Positions 20,977 through 31,979 are shown, numbered from the stretch's first letter. The stretch: 64,000 nucleotides of DNA from Methanobacterium sp. SMA-27 (GCF_000744455.1 NZ_JQLY01000001.1:2014501-2078500), one strand, 5' to 3'. Made by a program: numbers and translations. Notes: a model not told the origin generated them from the letters alone.

Positions 20977-21837
20977 ATGGTTTTAGTTGATTTGATTAAA
21001 AAAGCAGTTATAGAAGCCAGCACAACTTTCAGGAATGACCAATTAGATTCTTATAGACGTGCAATTGAAATTGAAACTAATCCTAATGCTAAATGGGTTC
21101 TTGAACTTCTTTTGGAAAATGCAAAAATTGCTAAAACAAATAAAGTTCCATTATGTGATGATACTGGAATACCACACATCCTTATCGAAGTTGGGAATGA
21201 AAGTCAGCTCCCCCAGAGTTTTTTCAAGGATATAAATAATGGAATTGCTGAGGGTTTAAGTGAACTTCCTGCTAGACCCATGGCTGTCAAGGGAGATTCC
21301 ATCGAAAGAATTGAACAATCAAAGGGATTATATAATAACCCTGAAAAACTTGTAGCTCCTTCTTTTATGGTTGATAGCATGGAGGGTAAGGGGGTTAATA
21401 TACATATATTGATGCTTGGTGGAGGTCCTGAAATTCGTGCACATACATATAAGGTTTTCCACAAGCGAGATCATAGAAAAGTATTTGAAGAAGTTTTAAC
21501 ATGGTTGAGATCAGAGATTACAATGCTTGGATGCACACCTTGTATTCCAACTATTGGCATTGGTAGAACTCATTTTGAAGCTGCATCGCTTATGCTGAAG
21601 GCAATGGCATACGGGGACCTTAATAACCAGTCTGAATTAGAGAAAGACCTGACAGAATCACTTAATATCACTAATGCAGGTGCACTCGGAATTGGTGGTT
21701 CTATAACTGCACTAGGATCGTTTGTAAATATTGGACCTCAAAGGGCCAGTGGCGTGAGAATAACTTGTACACGTCCTTGTTGTTGTGTAGAACCAAGGAG
21801 ATCATCCGTAAACCTGTCTTCCAAATATTTGGAGTGA
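20977..21837 (+). CDS. Class I fumarate hydratase alpha-type iron-sulfur hydro-lyase
   Basis: A 286-residue protein of the class I fumarase / L(+)-tartrate dehydratase alpha family. Its 4Fe-4S cysteines are visible in LCDDTG, GCTPCIPTIGIG and RPCCCVEPRR. These enzymes add or remove water from fumarate and related acids such as mesaconate and tartrate. The alpha subunit normally needs a beta subunit, which is not in this window. Its position between the U32-like and citryl-CoA lyase-like genes suggests a dedicated substrate rather than the general fumarase. The run Cys-Cys-Cys near residue 270 is a notable local variation. Confidence 0.78.
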   Translation: MVLVDLIKKAVIEASTTFRNDQLDSYRRAIEIETNPNAKWVLELLLENAKIAKTNKVPLCDDTGIPHILIEVGNESQLPQSFFKDINNGIAEGLSELPARPMAVKGDSIERIEQSKGLYNNPEKLVAPSFMVDSMEGKGVNIHILMLGGGPEIRAHTYKVFHKRDHRKVFEEVLTWLRSEITMLGCTPCIPTIGIGRTHFEAASLMLKAMAYGDLNNQSELEKDLTESLNITNAGALGIGGSITALGSFVNIGPQRASGVRITCTRPCCCVEPRRSSVNLSSKYLE

Positions 21838-21842
21838 TTTTT

Positions 21843-22709
21843 ATGGCAATTGGAAGAGAAACTGTGGAAAATATACTAAAATTAACTAACCCCAAGTGGA
21901 AAACCTCCATAACCCGAATTGAACCAAACAAGATAGTTACCCGGGGATATCCACAGGAAGACCTAATAGGAAACATATCCTATCCTGAGATGGCATATTT
22001 ACTTATAAAAGGAAAAATGCCATCTGAAAAGGATTCAAAAATGTTTGAATCTGTACTTGTTTCATTTTGTGACCATGGTGTTACACCTCCTAGTACACAG
22101 GTTTCCAGACTTATGGCCTCCACTGGTTCTTCAATGAATAGCTGTGTTTCAGGAGGACTCTTATCCTTTGGAAAATATCATGCAGGAGCTCTGGAACGTT
22201 CAATGAAGATTTTACAAGAACTGGTTCAAAATGGGGTTATAGGATACAATGGACCACTTGAATCCCATCATGATATAAGAGCAGTTGCAGGTGTTGTTGT
22301 TGATGAATTTTTTAACAACAATGAAAAAATACCAGGTTTTGGTCACAGATATCATTCAGAAGATCCTCGTGCCAGTAAACTTATAAAAATTGCAGAGGAA
22401 TATGGATGTAACGGTGTACACACCGAACTTGCACTTGCAATCGAAGAGATACTATTTGAAATTAAAGGAATCAAGATGAATATTGATGGAGCAAATGCAG
22501 GGATACTTTCTGACCTTGGCTTTGATTGGAGTCTTGGAACTGGTGTTTTTATGATGGGCCGACTTCCTGGAATTATTTCACATGTTTTTGAAGAAAAAAC
22601 TATTGAACCCCCCTTCAGAAAAATATTTGACGTTGATGAAATACACTATCAAGACACAGAGGTGAAAACACGAAGTTTAGCTAGAGTGATGAATAAGAAT
22701 AATAAATAA
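21843..22709 (+). CDS. Citryl-CoA lyase / citrate synthase-superfamily protein
   Basis: A 288-residue short citrate synthase-fold protein. The segment PGFGHRYHSEDPRASKL carries the family catalytic His and the substrate-binding Asp-Pro-Arg. The shortness matches citryl-CoA lyase rather than full citrate synthase. Such enzymes split citryl-CoA to acetyl-CoA and oxaloacetate or act in synthesis of related acyl-malates. The ATG at 21843 is chosen because GGAGTGAT lies just upstream and overlaps the preceding stop region; the longer reading from 21765 lies inside the fumarase gene. It closes the four-gene cluster. Confidence 0.72.
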   Translation: MAIGRETVENILKLTNPKWKTSITRIEPNKIVTRGYPQEDLIGNISYPEMAYLLIKGKMPSEKDSKMFESVLVSFCDHGVTPPSTQVSRLMASTGSSMNSCVSGGLLSFGKYHAGALERSMKILQELVQNGVIGYNGPLESHHDIRAVAGVVVDEFFNNNEKIPGFGHRYHSEDPRASKLIKIAEEYGCNGVHTELALAIEEILFEIKGIKMNIDGANAGILSDLGFDWSLGTGVFMMGRLPGIISHVFEEKTIEPPFRKIFDVDEIHYQDTEVKTRSLARVMNKNNK

Positions 22710-22770
22710 AATTGCATTTATTAGAGTTATTTTCTTATTGAAAATTAATTTAAAAAAATCAAATAGTAAA

Positions 22771-22782
22771 AGATAAATATAA
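22771..22782 (+). promoter_or_regulatory. Promoter of the A1Ao ATP synthase operon
   Basis: The sequence AGATAAATATAA fits an archaeal TATA box about 45 bases before the ahaH ATG. Initiation would fall near 22800, giving a short leader that contains the GGTGAT ribosome binding site at 22811-22816. No other promoter-like element is needed for the nine closely spaced genes that follow. Confidence 0.45.
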
Positions 22783-22820
22783 CTCAAAATAGATTTTCCA
22801 ACATAATCATGGTGATTTAA

Positions 22821-23135
22821 ATGACAACGATATCGGAAGCTATTACTACCATTAAAAAGGCTGAAAATGATGCTGAGAAATTAATAGAAGATACAAAAGA
22901 GAAATCGGTCCAAAAAATAGAAGAGTCCTGCTTAAAATCAAAGGAGATTATTGAAAAATCCAAGGAGGAATCTCTTGGTGAAGCTGAAAACATGTTGTTT
23001 GAAGCTGAAACTAATGCCAAAAAAGAAGCCTTGCATATATCCAATAAAACAGCTGAAGAAATTGAAATAAATAAAAAAACAGCAATGGATAAGGTAGATG
23101 AGGCATCGGACATAATTGTAAGAAGTATTTTATAG
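22821..23135 (+). CDS. ahaH: A-type ATP synthase subunit H
   Basis: A 104-residue, highly charged helical protein with the heptad pattern of the peripheral-stalk subunit H of the archaeal A1Ao ATP synthase. It pairs with subunit E to connect the membrane and catalytic sectors. Heptads run through almost the whole length and there is no membrane segment. It is first in the operon, with GGTGAT four bases before the ATG, and is followed 10 bases later by ahaI. Confidence 0.85.
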   Translation: MTTISEAITTIKKAENDAEKLIEDTKEKSVQKIEESCLKSKEIIEKSKEESLGEAENMLFEAETNAKKEALHISNKTAEEIEINKKTAMDKVDEASDIIVRSIL

Positions 23136-23145
23136 TGTGAGTACC

Positions 23146-25149
23146 ATGTTCAAGCCGGCAAAGATGAAGAAGCTCAAGATAATTACTTTGGATCAGTATG
23201 CTGATTCTGTTGTGAAATCACTTCACGAATCAGGTTTAGTACAGATCTATGACATATCTGAGCGAATACAACAAGATGCAGAGTGGAAACAAATTCTAAG
23301 ACCTTCTCATGCAACTCCTTTTCTAGGTAAAATTTCCTCCCTTTTAATGAAAGTAACTGGAACAGCAGACTTTTTAGATTCTGTAAGTAAGAAGGATGAA
23401 GGGATTTTAACTATTGCCAAAGGATTTATTAATCCTCCTCAAATTGAGAAAAAGGAAGTTGAACAAGTAGAAGTTGAAAAACTTTTATCAAATGCAGAAG
23501 AAATCCTAAATCAGGTTGAATCACAAACCAACCCCTTGGAAGAAAAGCTAAATGAACTTGAAACAGAAAATTCAAGACTGAAAAACGCCATTAATGTAGC
23601 TGAAAATTTAATAAAATTTGATGTTAATATTGGTGACTTGGCAGAAACAAAATACGTCTCTGTTATAGCAGGCAAAATTGCTTTAGATTCCTTTAAACAA
23701 TTTAAAGAAGGTATGAAAGATTTACCCGATGAAATTGTGGTTTTTGATAATGACAGTACAGATAAAGAATTTAAAATACTATTGGTGGTTACCCTTAAAC
23801 AAAACGGGGACAAAATTGCCAGTCTGTTAAGGAAATTAGAATTTGAAAGATTCGAATTAACTGGTCTCTCTGGTAAACCTGAGGAGATTATTGAAAATTC
23901 AGAATCAGAAATAGAATCCATTGCAAAAGAAAAAGAATTAATTTTAAACAATTTAGCAGAAATTTCTGCAGAATGGCATTCTGAATTATTGGTTTTAAAA
24001 GAACTGCTTGAAATTGAAAAACAACGCAGCGAAATATTCTCATCGTTTGGTGAAACCGAAAACACTGTTATGTTTGAAGGATGGGTTACAAAGAAAAATC
24101 TTGAAAAAACCCTCGGTATTATTGAAAACATGACTGATGGTCATTCAATTGTAGATGTATCCGATCCAGATGTTGATAAGGATAAAATACCAGTGCACTT
24201 GGATAACCCAAGGTTTGCCAAGCCATATGAAATGTTCGTTCATATGTACTCCCCACCAGATTACAGGGAGTTTGATCCAACAATTTTAATGGCAATTATA
24301 TTTCCGTTCTTCTTTGGTTACTGTTTAACAGATGCCGGATACGGAATTGTTGATGCAATTTTAGGTTTAATTATATTTAGAGGACTGGGTAGAAACAGCA
24401 AACTCATGTCTAACATAGGTCTTATTCTGATTGCTTGCGGTGCATGGGCATTTATACTTGGAATGGTTACCAATGGTTTCATTGGAGATTTATTCCCAAG
24501 ATGGATACTTGGCGCACCACTTCCAACAACAATTGGAGCTATTGATGCATTTGTTCATCCTGAGATCATCCTTGTAATCGCATTAATAGTTGGTGTTTTA
24601 CATATAAACATGGGTCTGTTAATAGGATCATACAACAATATAACCCGTGGAGATGTAAGGGAAGCACTTGGTTCACAAATAGTTTGGTTTGTTCTCGAAG
24701 CTGGTATTATTATACTTGCATTGTTCTACATATCTGGTTCTATGATGAGTGGCGCCATATTTGGAGGTCCTATAATTCTTTTAAGCCTTATAATGCTCAT
24801 TTACTTCAATGGAGCATTTGGTCTTATGGATCTTACAGGATTCCTTGGAACCATATTATCATACGCCAGGCTATTGGCATTGTGTCTTTCAACAGGCGGT
24901 ATAGCCATGACAGTTAACATATTAACAGGACTCTGTGAAAGCATGATTCCAGTTATTGGTATTGTATTAGCCCCAATTGTATTCATTGGAGGACATATAG
25001 CCAATTGTGCATTCCAGAGTTTGGGTGCATTTATAAATTCATTACGTTTGCATTACGTTGAGTACTTTGCTCAGTTTTACATAGGTGGAAGTCAAAAGTT
25101 CAAAGCCTTCCGAACAAAAAGAAGACATACAGAATTAGGAGGTAAATAA
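23146..25149 (+). CDS. ahaI: A-type ATP synthase subunit I (membrane stator)
   Basis: A 667-residue subunit I/a, the stator that forms the ion half-channels against the proteolipid ring. The N-terminal half is soluble with coiled-coil segments (about 85-150 and 255-310). From about residue 370 onward there are seven or so membrane helices, including ILSYARLLALCLSTGG, which holds the essential arginine. The ATG at 23146 is preferred to the GTG at 23137 because GTGAG serves as the ribosome binding site and the protein then begins MFKPAKM as expected for this subunit. Confidence 0.92.
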   Translation: MFKPAKMKKLKIITLDQYADSVVKSLHESGLVQIYDISERIQQDAEWKQILRPSHATPFLGKISSLLMKVTGTADFLDSVSKKDEGILTIAKGFINPPQIEKKEVEQVEVEKLLSNAEEILNQVESQTNPLEEKLNELETENSRLKNAINVAENLIKFDVNIGDLAETKYVSVIAGKIALDSFKQFKEGMKDLPDEIVVFDNDSTDKEFKILLVVTLKQNGDKIASLLRKLEFERFELTGLSGKPEEIIENSESEIESIAKEKELILNNLAEISAEWHSELLVLKELLEIEKQRSEIFSSFGETENTVMFEGWVTKKNLEKTLGIIENMTDGHSIVDVSDPDVDKDKIPVHLDNPRFAKPYEMFVHMYSPPDYREFDPTILMAIIFPFFFGYCLTDAGYGIVDAILGLIIFRGLGRNSKLMSNIGLILIACGAWAFILGMVTNGFIGDLFPRWILGAPLPTTIGAIDAFVHPEIILVIALIVGVLHINMGLLIGSYNNITRGDVREALGSQIVWFVLEAGIIILALFYISGSMMSGAIFGGPIILLSLIMLIYFNGAFGLMDLTGFLGTILSYARLLALCLSTGGIAMTVNILTGLCESMIPVIGIVLAPIVFIGGHIANCAFQSLGAFINSLRLHYVEYFAQFYIGGSQKFKAFRTKRRHTELGGK

Positions 25150-25150
25150 T

Positions 25151-25639
<489 letters not shown>

Positions 25640-25642
25640 GAC

Positions 25643-26266
25643 ATGAGTGCCGGGACAGGGAAAATATTCTCAAGTATAATGTCAGATGCTCAATTCAAAG
25701 CGGATTCTGTATTGGAAGAAGCTGAGAAGGAAAGCACCTCCATTTTAGGAGAAGGCGAAAAGATTTCCATTATTGAAAAGGAAAAAATCTTAGAAGACGG
25801 TAAAAAACAGTCTGCAATGAGGTATCAACAGATAATCTCTGAAGCTAAGATGAACTCGAGAAGGATGGAACTTGAGGCAAGAGAAGAAATAATAGAAAAA
25901 TCCTTTAAAAAAGCTGAAGAAAAGCTTGCAGAAATTGCGTCTTCAACATCCGAAGAATATAAAGAATCTCTTAAAAATATTATAACAGAAGCTGCATTGG
26001 AAATTGGAGGCGGAGAACTTATTATACTCCTCAAACAGGAAGATGTAGCTAAAATAAAAGATTCTATATCGTCAATAGAAAATGAAGTTAAAGAAAAAAC
26101 AAGTAACGAAACTAAGTTAGAGATAGGGGATAACATCAACACCATTGGTGGATCTATAGTAAAAACTAAAAATGGTGATATAGAAGTTAACAACACTATC
26201 GAAGCAAGGATGCTTAGATTTAAAAAATCTCTAAGATCAGAAGTTGCACGTATACTTTTCAAATGA
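25643..26266 (+). CDS. ahaE: A-type ATP synthase subunit E
   Basis: A 207-residue peripheral-stalk subunit. The N-terminal two thirds is a long charged helix that would pair with subunit H, and the C-terminal part is a small globular alpha/beta region that contacts the catalytic head (MLRFKKSLRSEVARILF near the end). It begins three bases after the ahaK stop. The length and position in the operon are normal for the archaeal enzyme. Confidence 0.88.
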   Translation: MSAGTGKIFSSIMSDAQFKADSVLEEAEKESTSILGEGEKISIIEKEKILEDGKKQSAMRYQQIISEAKMNSRRMELEAREEIIEKSFKKAEEKLAEIASSTSEEYKESLKNIITEAALEIGGGELIILLKQEDVAKIKDSISSIENEVKEKTSNETKLEIGDNINTIGGSIVKTKNGDIEVNNTIEARMLRFKKSLRSEVARILFK

Positions 26267-26280
26267 TAGGGGAGATTTAA

Positions 26281-27438
26281 ATGGTAGAAGATATTGCTAC
26301 AATAGTTACTTCACTTGGATTTCCCTCGGTTGAAGCTTTTATCGGTGCAATGTTCCTAGTATTGGCAGTTGTGGCAGTAATAGTGGTTGTATCAACTATA
26401 AAACCTGTGTTAGATATGTTCCCCTACACTTATCCTAATGCTAGGGTAAGGGCAAGAACTGGAAGGTTGTTCACTGAAAAAGAGTTTTCAGAGATTGTTG
26501 AATCACAGAACATTGAAGAGGTTAAAAATTACCTACGAAGTGTACCTGATTATGCAAAGTACATTGATCAGTATCCTCTGGAAAAAGCACTGGACACTCA
26601 ACTTGCAGAAACATACGATCTAATTGCAAGGATTACACCAGATAACAGTAAAGAAGTTTTCCAGTTTTTACTAAAAAAATGGGATATTAGGAATATCAAA
26701 AGTATTATAATCGCTAAAGAAGCAGGTCTAAGCTCAGAAGAAACTTTAAATCTAATAGTGCCATTTGGTGCACTTACTGATAAATTAGACAGCCTTATTG
26801 AAGCAGACAATGTTACAGAAGTACTTAATGCCCTTGAAGGCACTGAATATCCAAAAATTTTAGAGGATGCAATTCCTATTTACAATGAAACAGGCTTGCT
26901 GTTACCTTTAGAAGCATCTCTAGACAAATATTTATTAAAAAACCTCTTAAGAGCTTCAGCAACTCCTGAAGATGATAACACAAGTCTTCTTCATAACTAT
27001 ATTGGTACTATGGTTGATGTTGCAAATATCAAGATTATTATTAGGGCCAAAGCAGACGATCTTAAGTTTGAAGACATTGAAGCATATATGATTTCAGATG
27101 GTTATCAAATCAGGGAATGGAAGCTAAAGGAACTTATGGAAGCTGAAGATGTTGCTGGCGTTGTAAATGGATTGGAAGGTACAGATTATGCACCTATGCT
27201 ATCAGATGCAATGTCAGATTATACTGAAACAAATTCCATGGCAAGTTTTGAAAATGCATTGGATAGTCACTTAACTAAAACAGCTAAAACCATATCATTG
27301 AAAAATCAGTTTGGGATAGGACCTATGATAGGATTTTTAAATAGGAAGGAAAGTGAAGTAAAGAAATTAAAAATCATAGCTAGAGGTAAAAGGGAAGCTG
27401 GATTCTCAACTTCAATGATTAAGGAGATGTTGATATGA
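26281..27438 (+). CDS. ahaC: A-type ATP synthase subunit C
   Basis: A 385-residue subunit C/d, the funnel-shaped socket joining the central shaft to the proteolipid ring. An initial hydrophobic segment (about residues 18-42) precedes an all-helical body. Internal similarity is visible between NVTEVLNALEGTEYPKILED and DVAGVVNGLEGTDYAPMLSD, reflecting the known repeated architecture of this subunit. Its TGA stop overlaps the ATG of ahaF by four bases. The hydrophobic N-terminus is present in this lineage but absent from many other members. Confidence 0.88.
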   Translation: MVEDIATIVTSLGFPSVEAFIGAMFLVLAVVAVIVVVSTIKPVLDMFPYTYPNARVRARTGRLFTEKEFSEIVESQNIEEVKNYLRSVPDYAKYIDQYPLEKALDTQLAETYDLIARITPDNSKEVFQFLLKKWDIRNIKSIIIAKEAGLSSEETLNLIVPFGALTDKLDSLIEADNVTEVLNALEGTEYPKILEDAIPIYNETGLLLPLEASLDKYLLKNLLRASATPEDDNTSLLHNYIGTMVDVANIKIIIRAKADDLKFEDIEAYMISDGYQIREWKLKELMEAEDVAGVVNGLEGTDYAPMLSDAMSDYTETNSMASFENALDSHLTKTAKTISLKNQFGIGPMIGFLNRKESEVKKLKIIARGKREAGFSTSMIKEMLI

Positions 27439-27755
27439 AATCAAGTATAGCTGTGATGGCTGATGAAGATACAGTAACAGGTTTTATGCTCGGAGGTATT
27501 AAAGAAGGATACCCTGTTAAGGATATGGAAAAAGCTGGAGAAATTCTTGAAGATCTAGTAAAAAAGGATTTTTCAGTCATAATAACAACCGAGAAAATAG
27601 GTGACAAATTTAGAGACACTATAGATAAATTAACAAGTGAACGCGCACTGCCTATGATAATTGAAATACCAGACAAAACAGGCTCGATTGAAAGGGAATC
27701 TGATCCTATGAGAGAGCTAATAAGAAGAGTAATTGGGGTTGAGATGGTAAAATGA
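27435..27755 (+). CDS. ahaF: A-type ATP synthase subunit F
   Basis: A 106-residue central-stalk subunit with a compact alpha/beta fold ([21 protein letters not shown] at the start, EIPDKTG near residue 76) and a C-terminal helix that can regulate the rotor. Start and stop overlap the neighbours by four bases on each side (ATGA arrangements), so translation of C, F and A is coupled. Confidence 0.88.
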   Translation: MKSSIAVMADEDTVTGFMLGGIKEGYPVKDMEKAGEILEDLVKKDFSVIITTEKIGDKFRDTIDKLTSERALPMIIEIPDKTGSIERESDPMRELIRRVIGVEMVK

Positions 27756-29503
27756 TTACTGGAAATATAATAAAAATAGCAGGACCTGTTATTGTCGGAA
27801 ACGGCATGAAAGGAACCCAAATGTATGAAATGGTTAAAGTCGGGAACGACAAGCTCATTGGAGAAATAATTGAACTCGAAGGTGACACAGCAACCATACA
27901 AGTATATGAAGAAACAGCAGGTATGAAACCTGGTGAACCTATTGAAAGTACAGGAGGACCATTATCAGTTGAACTGGGCCCCGGTATAATTGGATCAATA
28001 TTCGATGGAATTCAGAGGCCTCTTGAAAAGATCAAAGTATTGACAGGAGATTATCTACAGAGAGGAGTGAGTGTTCCATCATTGAACAAAGAAACAAAAT
28101 GGACGTTCAAACCAACTATAACAGTTGGAACCGAAGTTAAAGGTGGAGATGTTATAGGAGAAGTTCAGGAAACATCTGCGATTCTTCAGAAAATAATGAT
28201 ACCGCCAAAAGTGGAAGGTAAACTCATAAGCATTGTGCCTGAAGGACAGTATACTGTTGAAGAAGAAATAGCAGAAGTTGAAACTTCATCAGGTATTGTA
28301 AAAGTACCAATGATGCAAAAATGGCCAGTAAGAGTTGGAAGACCATACAAAGCAAAATTAGACCCAGATATTCCGCTCGTAACTGGACAAAGAGCACAAG
28401 ACACTTTTTTCCCCGTTGCTAAAGGTGGAACATCAGCTATGCCTGGACCATTTGGATCAGGAAAAACTGTTACACAACAACAGCTTGCAAAATGGGCAGA
28501 TGCAGATATTATTGTATACGTAGGTTGTGGGGAACGTGGTAACGAAATGACAGAGGTTCTAAAAGAGTTCCCAGAACTTGAAGACCCAAAAACAGGTAAA
28601 CCACTTATGGACAGAACAGTCCTTATAGCAAACACATCCAACATGCCAGTGGCTGCAAGGGAAGCTTGTGTTTATACAGGTATAACCATAGCAGAGTATT
28701 TCCGTGATATGGGATATGATGTAGCACTTATGGCTGATTCAACCTCAAGATGGGCCGAAGCAATGAGGGAGATCTCAGGAAGACTTGAAGAAATGCCCGG
28801 TGAAGAAGGATACCCTGCATATTTAGCATCAAGACTTGCACAGTTCTACGAACGGGCTGGAAGGATAACTACAGTAGGTACAGAAGATAAAACTTCATCA
28901 GTAACAGTTGTTGGTGCAGTATCACCACCTGGTGGTGACCTTTCAGAACCAGTTACACAGAACACACTACGTATATCCAAAGTGTTCTGGGCCCTAGATG
29001 CATCACTTGCAGATAAACGTCACTTCCCATCAATAGATTGGCTCCAAAGCTACTCATTATATGTGGACAGTGTAGAAGACTGGTGGAATACCAATACAGG
29101 ATCAGACTGGAGGGAAACAAGGGACGAAGCAATGGCCCTTCTCCAAAAAGAATCCGAACTACAGGAGATTGTACAACTTGTTGGTCCAGATGCACTTCCA
29201 GATCGAGAGAGAATTACTCTTGAAACAACCAGAATGATAAGAGAAGATTTCCTTCAACAAAATGCTTATCATGAAGTAGATACATACTGCCCTCCTAAAA
29301 AGCAGTACGAAATGCTTAAAACCATAATAATGTTCCATAAGAATGCAGAAGCAGCACTAGATCGTGGAGCAGCATCCGCAGACCTTATTACCATCCCTGC
29401 AAAAGATGAGATCGGTAGGATGAAATATCTGCCTGAATCTGAATTTTTTGTAAAGGTAAAGGAAATTCAGGATAGTATAGTTAAACAATGCAGTGAGGTA
29501 TGA
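27752..29503 (+). CDS. ahaA: A-type ATP synthase catalytic subunit A
   Basis: A 583-residue catalytic subunit that makes or hydrolyses ATP. The phosphate-binding loop GPFGSGKT is at residues 232-239; the GCGERGNEM and [12 protein letters not shown] stretches carry the catalytic Glu and the Walker B region. The archaeal A-subunit-specific bulge domain lies between about 115 and 185. The gene is uninterrupted: no intein is present, although inteins occur in this subunit elsewhere. It starts four bases inside ahaF. Confidence 0.95.
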   Translation: MITGNIIKIAGPVIVGNGMKGTQMYEMVKVGNDKLIGEIIELEGDTATIQVYEETAGMKPGEPIESTGGPLSVELGPGIIGSIFDGIQRPLEKIKVLTGDYLQRGVSVPSLNKETKWTFKPTITVGTEVKGGDVIGEVQETSAILQKIMIPPKVEGKLISIVPEGQYTVEEEIAEVETSSGIVKVPMMQKWPVRVGRPYKAKLDPDIPLVTGQRAQDTFFPVAKGGTSAMPGPFGSGKTVTQQQLAKWADADIIVYVGCGERGNEMTEVLKEFPELEDPKTGKPLMDRTVLIANTSNMPVAAREACVYTGITIAEYFRDMGYDVALMADSTSRWAEAMREISGRLEEMPGEEGYPAYLASRLAQFYERAGRITTVGTEDKTSSVTVVGAVSPPGGDLSEPVTQNTLRISKVFWALDASLADKRHFPSIDWLQSYSLYVDSVEDWWNTNTGSDWRETRDEAMALLQKESELQEIVQLVGPDALPDRERITLETTRMIREDFLQQNAYHEVDTYCPPKKQYEMLKTIIMFHKNAEAALDRGAASADLITIPAKDEIGRMKYLPESEFFVKVKEIQDSIVKQCSEV

Positions 29504-29505
29504 AG

Positions 29506-30897
29506 ATGAAGATTGATATCAAAACAAGGGAATATACAACTGTTTCCGAAGTTTCCGGTCCTCTAATGATTGTTGAAGGTGTCGAAGGTGTGGCATACAA
29601 CGAAATCGTTGAGATCGAAACACCTGCAGGTGATAAAAGGAGAGGGCAGGTTCTAGAAGTCCGAGGAGACCTTGCTGTTGTGCAAGTTTTTGAAGGAACT
29701 AGCGACCTCAATACCTCAACAACCAAAGTCAGGTTTACAGGAGAAACAGCAAAACTCGGTGTTTCACCAGATATGTTAGGAAGGGTGTTCAATGGAACTG
29801 GTCAACCAATCGATGGTGGTCCAGAAATCATTCCAGATAAAGAACTTGATATTAGTGGTAACCCAATGAACCCTTCAGCAAGGGAATTCCCAGCTGAGTT
29901 CATTGAGACAGGTATATCAACTATAGACGGTATGAACACTTTGGTACGTGGCCAGAAACTACCTATATTTTCAGGTTCTGGTCTTCCACACAACGAACTT
30001 GCTGCACAGATTGCAAGACAGGCCAAGGTTATAGGTGAAGAAACAGAATTTGCAGTTGTATTTGCTGCAATGGGAATTACTCACGAGGAAGCAAACTATT
30101 TCATGAGAGATTTCGAACGAACTGGAGCTCTTGAAAGAGTTACAGTTTTCATGAACCTTGCAGACGACCCAGCTATAGAAAGGATCATAACCCCAAAAAT
30201 GGCTCTTACAACTGCAGAGTACTTTGCATTTGAACTCAACATGCACGTGCTTGTTATACTTACTGACCTTACTAACTACTGCGAAGCTCTTCGTGAGATT
30301 TCAGCAGCAAGGGATGAAGTTCCTGGAAGAAGAGGATATCCAGGTTACATGTACACCGATTTAGCTACCATGTATGAACGTGCAGGAAGAATTGTAGGCA
30401 AAGAAGGTTCTATTACCCAAATGCCTATATTAGTTATGCCCCAAGATGATATAACCCACCCAATTCCAGATCTTACCGGTTACATTACAGAAGGACAGAT
30501 TGTGCTAAGCAGAGATCTGCACAGGAAAGGTATATACCCTCCTGTAGATGTTCTACCATCACTGTCAAGATTGATGAGTGGTGGAATTGGTGAAGGTCAA
30601 ACAAGAGAAGATCACAGTGGTGTTTCAGACCAGCTATACTCAGCATATGCTGAAGGAAGGGACCTGAGAGATCTGATGGCAGTTGTGGGTGAAGAAGCAC
30701 TTACAGAGCGTGACAGGAAATTCCTGAGTTTTGCAGATGAATTTGAAAAACAATTTATAACTCAGACAAAGGATGAGGACAGATCTATTGAAGAAACACT
30801 CAACCTAGGTTGGGAATTATTAAGCCTTTTACCCGAAGCAGAACTGAAACGTGTAAGGGCAGAACACATCCCAAAATATCACCCAGCATACAAATAA
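29506..30897 (+). CDS. ahaB: A-type ATP synthase regulatory subunit B
   Basis: A 463-residue non-catalytic subunit that alternates with A in the hexamer. It has the beta-barrel start ([20 protein letters not shown]), [10 protein letters not shown] in place of a functional P-loop, and the [15 protein letters not shown] segment. The ATG at 29506 is chosen because the GAGGT ribosome binding site lies six bases before it; an in-frame ATG at 29500 overlaps the ahaA stop and has almost no spacing. No abnormality was seen. Confidence 0.95.
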   Translation: MKIDIKTREYTTVSEVSGPLMIVEGVEGVAYNEIVEIETPAGDKRRGQVLEVRGDLAVVQVFEGTSDLNTSTTKVRFTGETAKLGVSPDMLGRVFNGTGQPIDGGPEIIPDKELDISGNPMNPSAREFPAEFIETGISTIDGMNTLVRGQKLPIFSGSGLPHNELAAQIARQAKVIGEETEFAVVFAAMGITHEEANYFMRDFERTGALERVTVFMNLADDPAIERIITPKMALTTAEYFAFELNMHVLVILTDLTNYCEALREISAARDEVPGRRGYPGYMYTDLATMYERAGRIVGKEGSITQMPILVMPQDDITHPIPDLTGYITEGQIVLSRDLHRKGIYPPVDVLPSLSRLMSGGIGEGQTREDHSGVSDQLYSAYAEGRDLRDLMAVVGEEALTERDRKFLSFADEFEKQFITQTKDEDRSIEETLNLGWELLSLLPEAELKRVRAEHIPKYHPAYK

Positions 30898-30953
30898 ACC
30901 CCCTTAAAATCTATTTAAATTTTTAAATTTTTTAAGAGGACAAGAGGGATAAA

Positions 30954-31595
30954 ATGGCACAGGAAATGATAGAAGGAATCAATCCAACAAGGATGGAACT
31001 TCTAAAACTTAAAGATAGGGAAAAACTTGCAGTAAAGGGCCACAGCCTCCTTAAAGAGAAGAGAAATGCCCTTATCATGGAGTTTTTCAACATATTAGAG
31101 CGTGTTAAGGGTTCAAGGGAAGATGTTGAAAAAACACTCCAAGAAGCCTACAAGGATCTTACAGCTGCACAGATTGTGATGGGGGATTTAGCCGTCAAAA
31201 AGTCAGCCATGTCTGTTAAAGAATCTGTTGAGGTAGATATTGACTCCAGAAGTGTAATGGGTGTTGTTGTGCCGGTGATCGATTCAGATATCCATCAACG
31301 AACCATGGTTGAAAGAGGATATGGATTCCTGGACACCTCTGTTAAACTTGATGAAGCCGCACGCAAGTTTGAAGAATCTGTTAAACTCATAATAGAACTT
31401 GGAGAAATAGAAAAAACCATAATACTTCTTGCAGGCGAGATAGAATCCACTAAGAGAAGGGTTAATGCACTGGAACATATCATCATACCAAAACTTGAAA
31501 ATACTGTAAAGTATATCGAGATGAGGCTTGAAGAAATGGAAAGGGAAAACTTTGTAAGGTTGAAGATGATCAAAAAAACCATGGAGATGGAATAA
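30954..31595 (+). CDS. ahaD: A-type ATP synthase subunit D
   Basis: A 213-residue central-shaft subunit with long helices at both ends forming the antiparallel coiled coil ([19 protein letters not shown] at the start, [18 protein letters not shown] near residues 165-182) and a smaller middle domain. It is separated from ahaB by 56 bases, the widest gap in the operon, which contains its own ribosome binding site and an AT-rich stretch. It is followed immediately, with no spacer, by a small conserved gene. Confidence 0.9.
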   Translation: MAQEMIEGINPTRMELLKLKDREKLAVKGHSLLKEKRNALIMEFFNILERVKGSREDVEKTLQEAYKDLTAAQIVMGDLAVKKSAMSVKESVEVDIDSRSVMGVVVPVIDSDIHQRTMVERGYGFLDTSVKLDEAARKFEESVKLIIELGEIEKTIILLAGEIESTKRRVNALEHIIIPKLENTVKYIEMRLEEMERENFVRLKMIKKTMEME

Positions 31596-31979
31596 TTGGT
31601 TAGGATTATAACAAGATTAGATGCAGTTAAAAAGGAACTAGCAGAATCTAAATCAAAACATCTTGATTTCCAAATAGGAACCATTTCAGGTAATCTGAGG
31701 GCAATAATTGCCGATGAAGACATGATGTTCAAATCTGGAAATATAAAATCCATTAAAATCAAGAAAATCCCCATACCTGCAAATTATTTGAGTTTCCTTA
31801 GTGGATACGGTTCAAATAGTTATGGACATGCAATTGCTGTTGATGAGGATGTTCCCCTACCTGTTAGCATGAAACGTATGGGAGATCATGCAATGTTTGC
31901 AGCAGCAGAAACATGTGAAATAAAAAAGGATGATTTATTGGGTGTTTTGATACTATTACCTGTACATCTAACACACTAA
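31596..31979 (+). CDS. Small conserved protein coupled to ahaD (possibly DUF22)
   Basis: A 127-residue soluble protein beginning at a TTG that directly follows the ahaD TAA, with GGAG about nine bases upstream. The pattern of short beta strands and the stretch PIPANYLSFLSGYGSN resemble archaeal DUF22 proteins, but I am not certain of that family. The arrangement means it is made whenever subunit D is, so a link to the ATP synthase, for example assembly or turnover, is possible but unproven. It ends the operon; a T-rich run at about 31988-32010 is a likely terminator. Confidence 0.6.
   Translation: MVRIITRLDAVKKELAESKSKHLDFQIGTISGNLRAIIADEDMMFKSGNIKSIKIKKIPIPANYLSFLSGYGSNSYGHAIAVDEDVPLPVSMKRMGDHAMFAAAETCEIKKDDLLGVLILLPVHLTH

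Noticed and set aside
20977..21837. Ordinary general fumarase
   Set aside because: Context with MmgE/PrpD and citryl-CoA lyase-like genes and absence of a beta subunit make a dedicated substrate more likely, although general fumarase is not excluded.
27752..29503. An intein in the ATP synthase A subunit
   Set aside because: The reading frame has normal length and the P-loop is uninterrupted.
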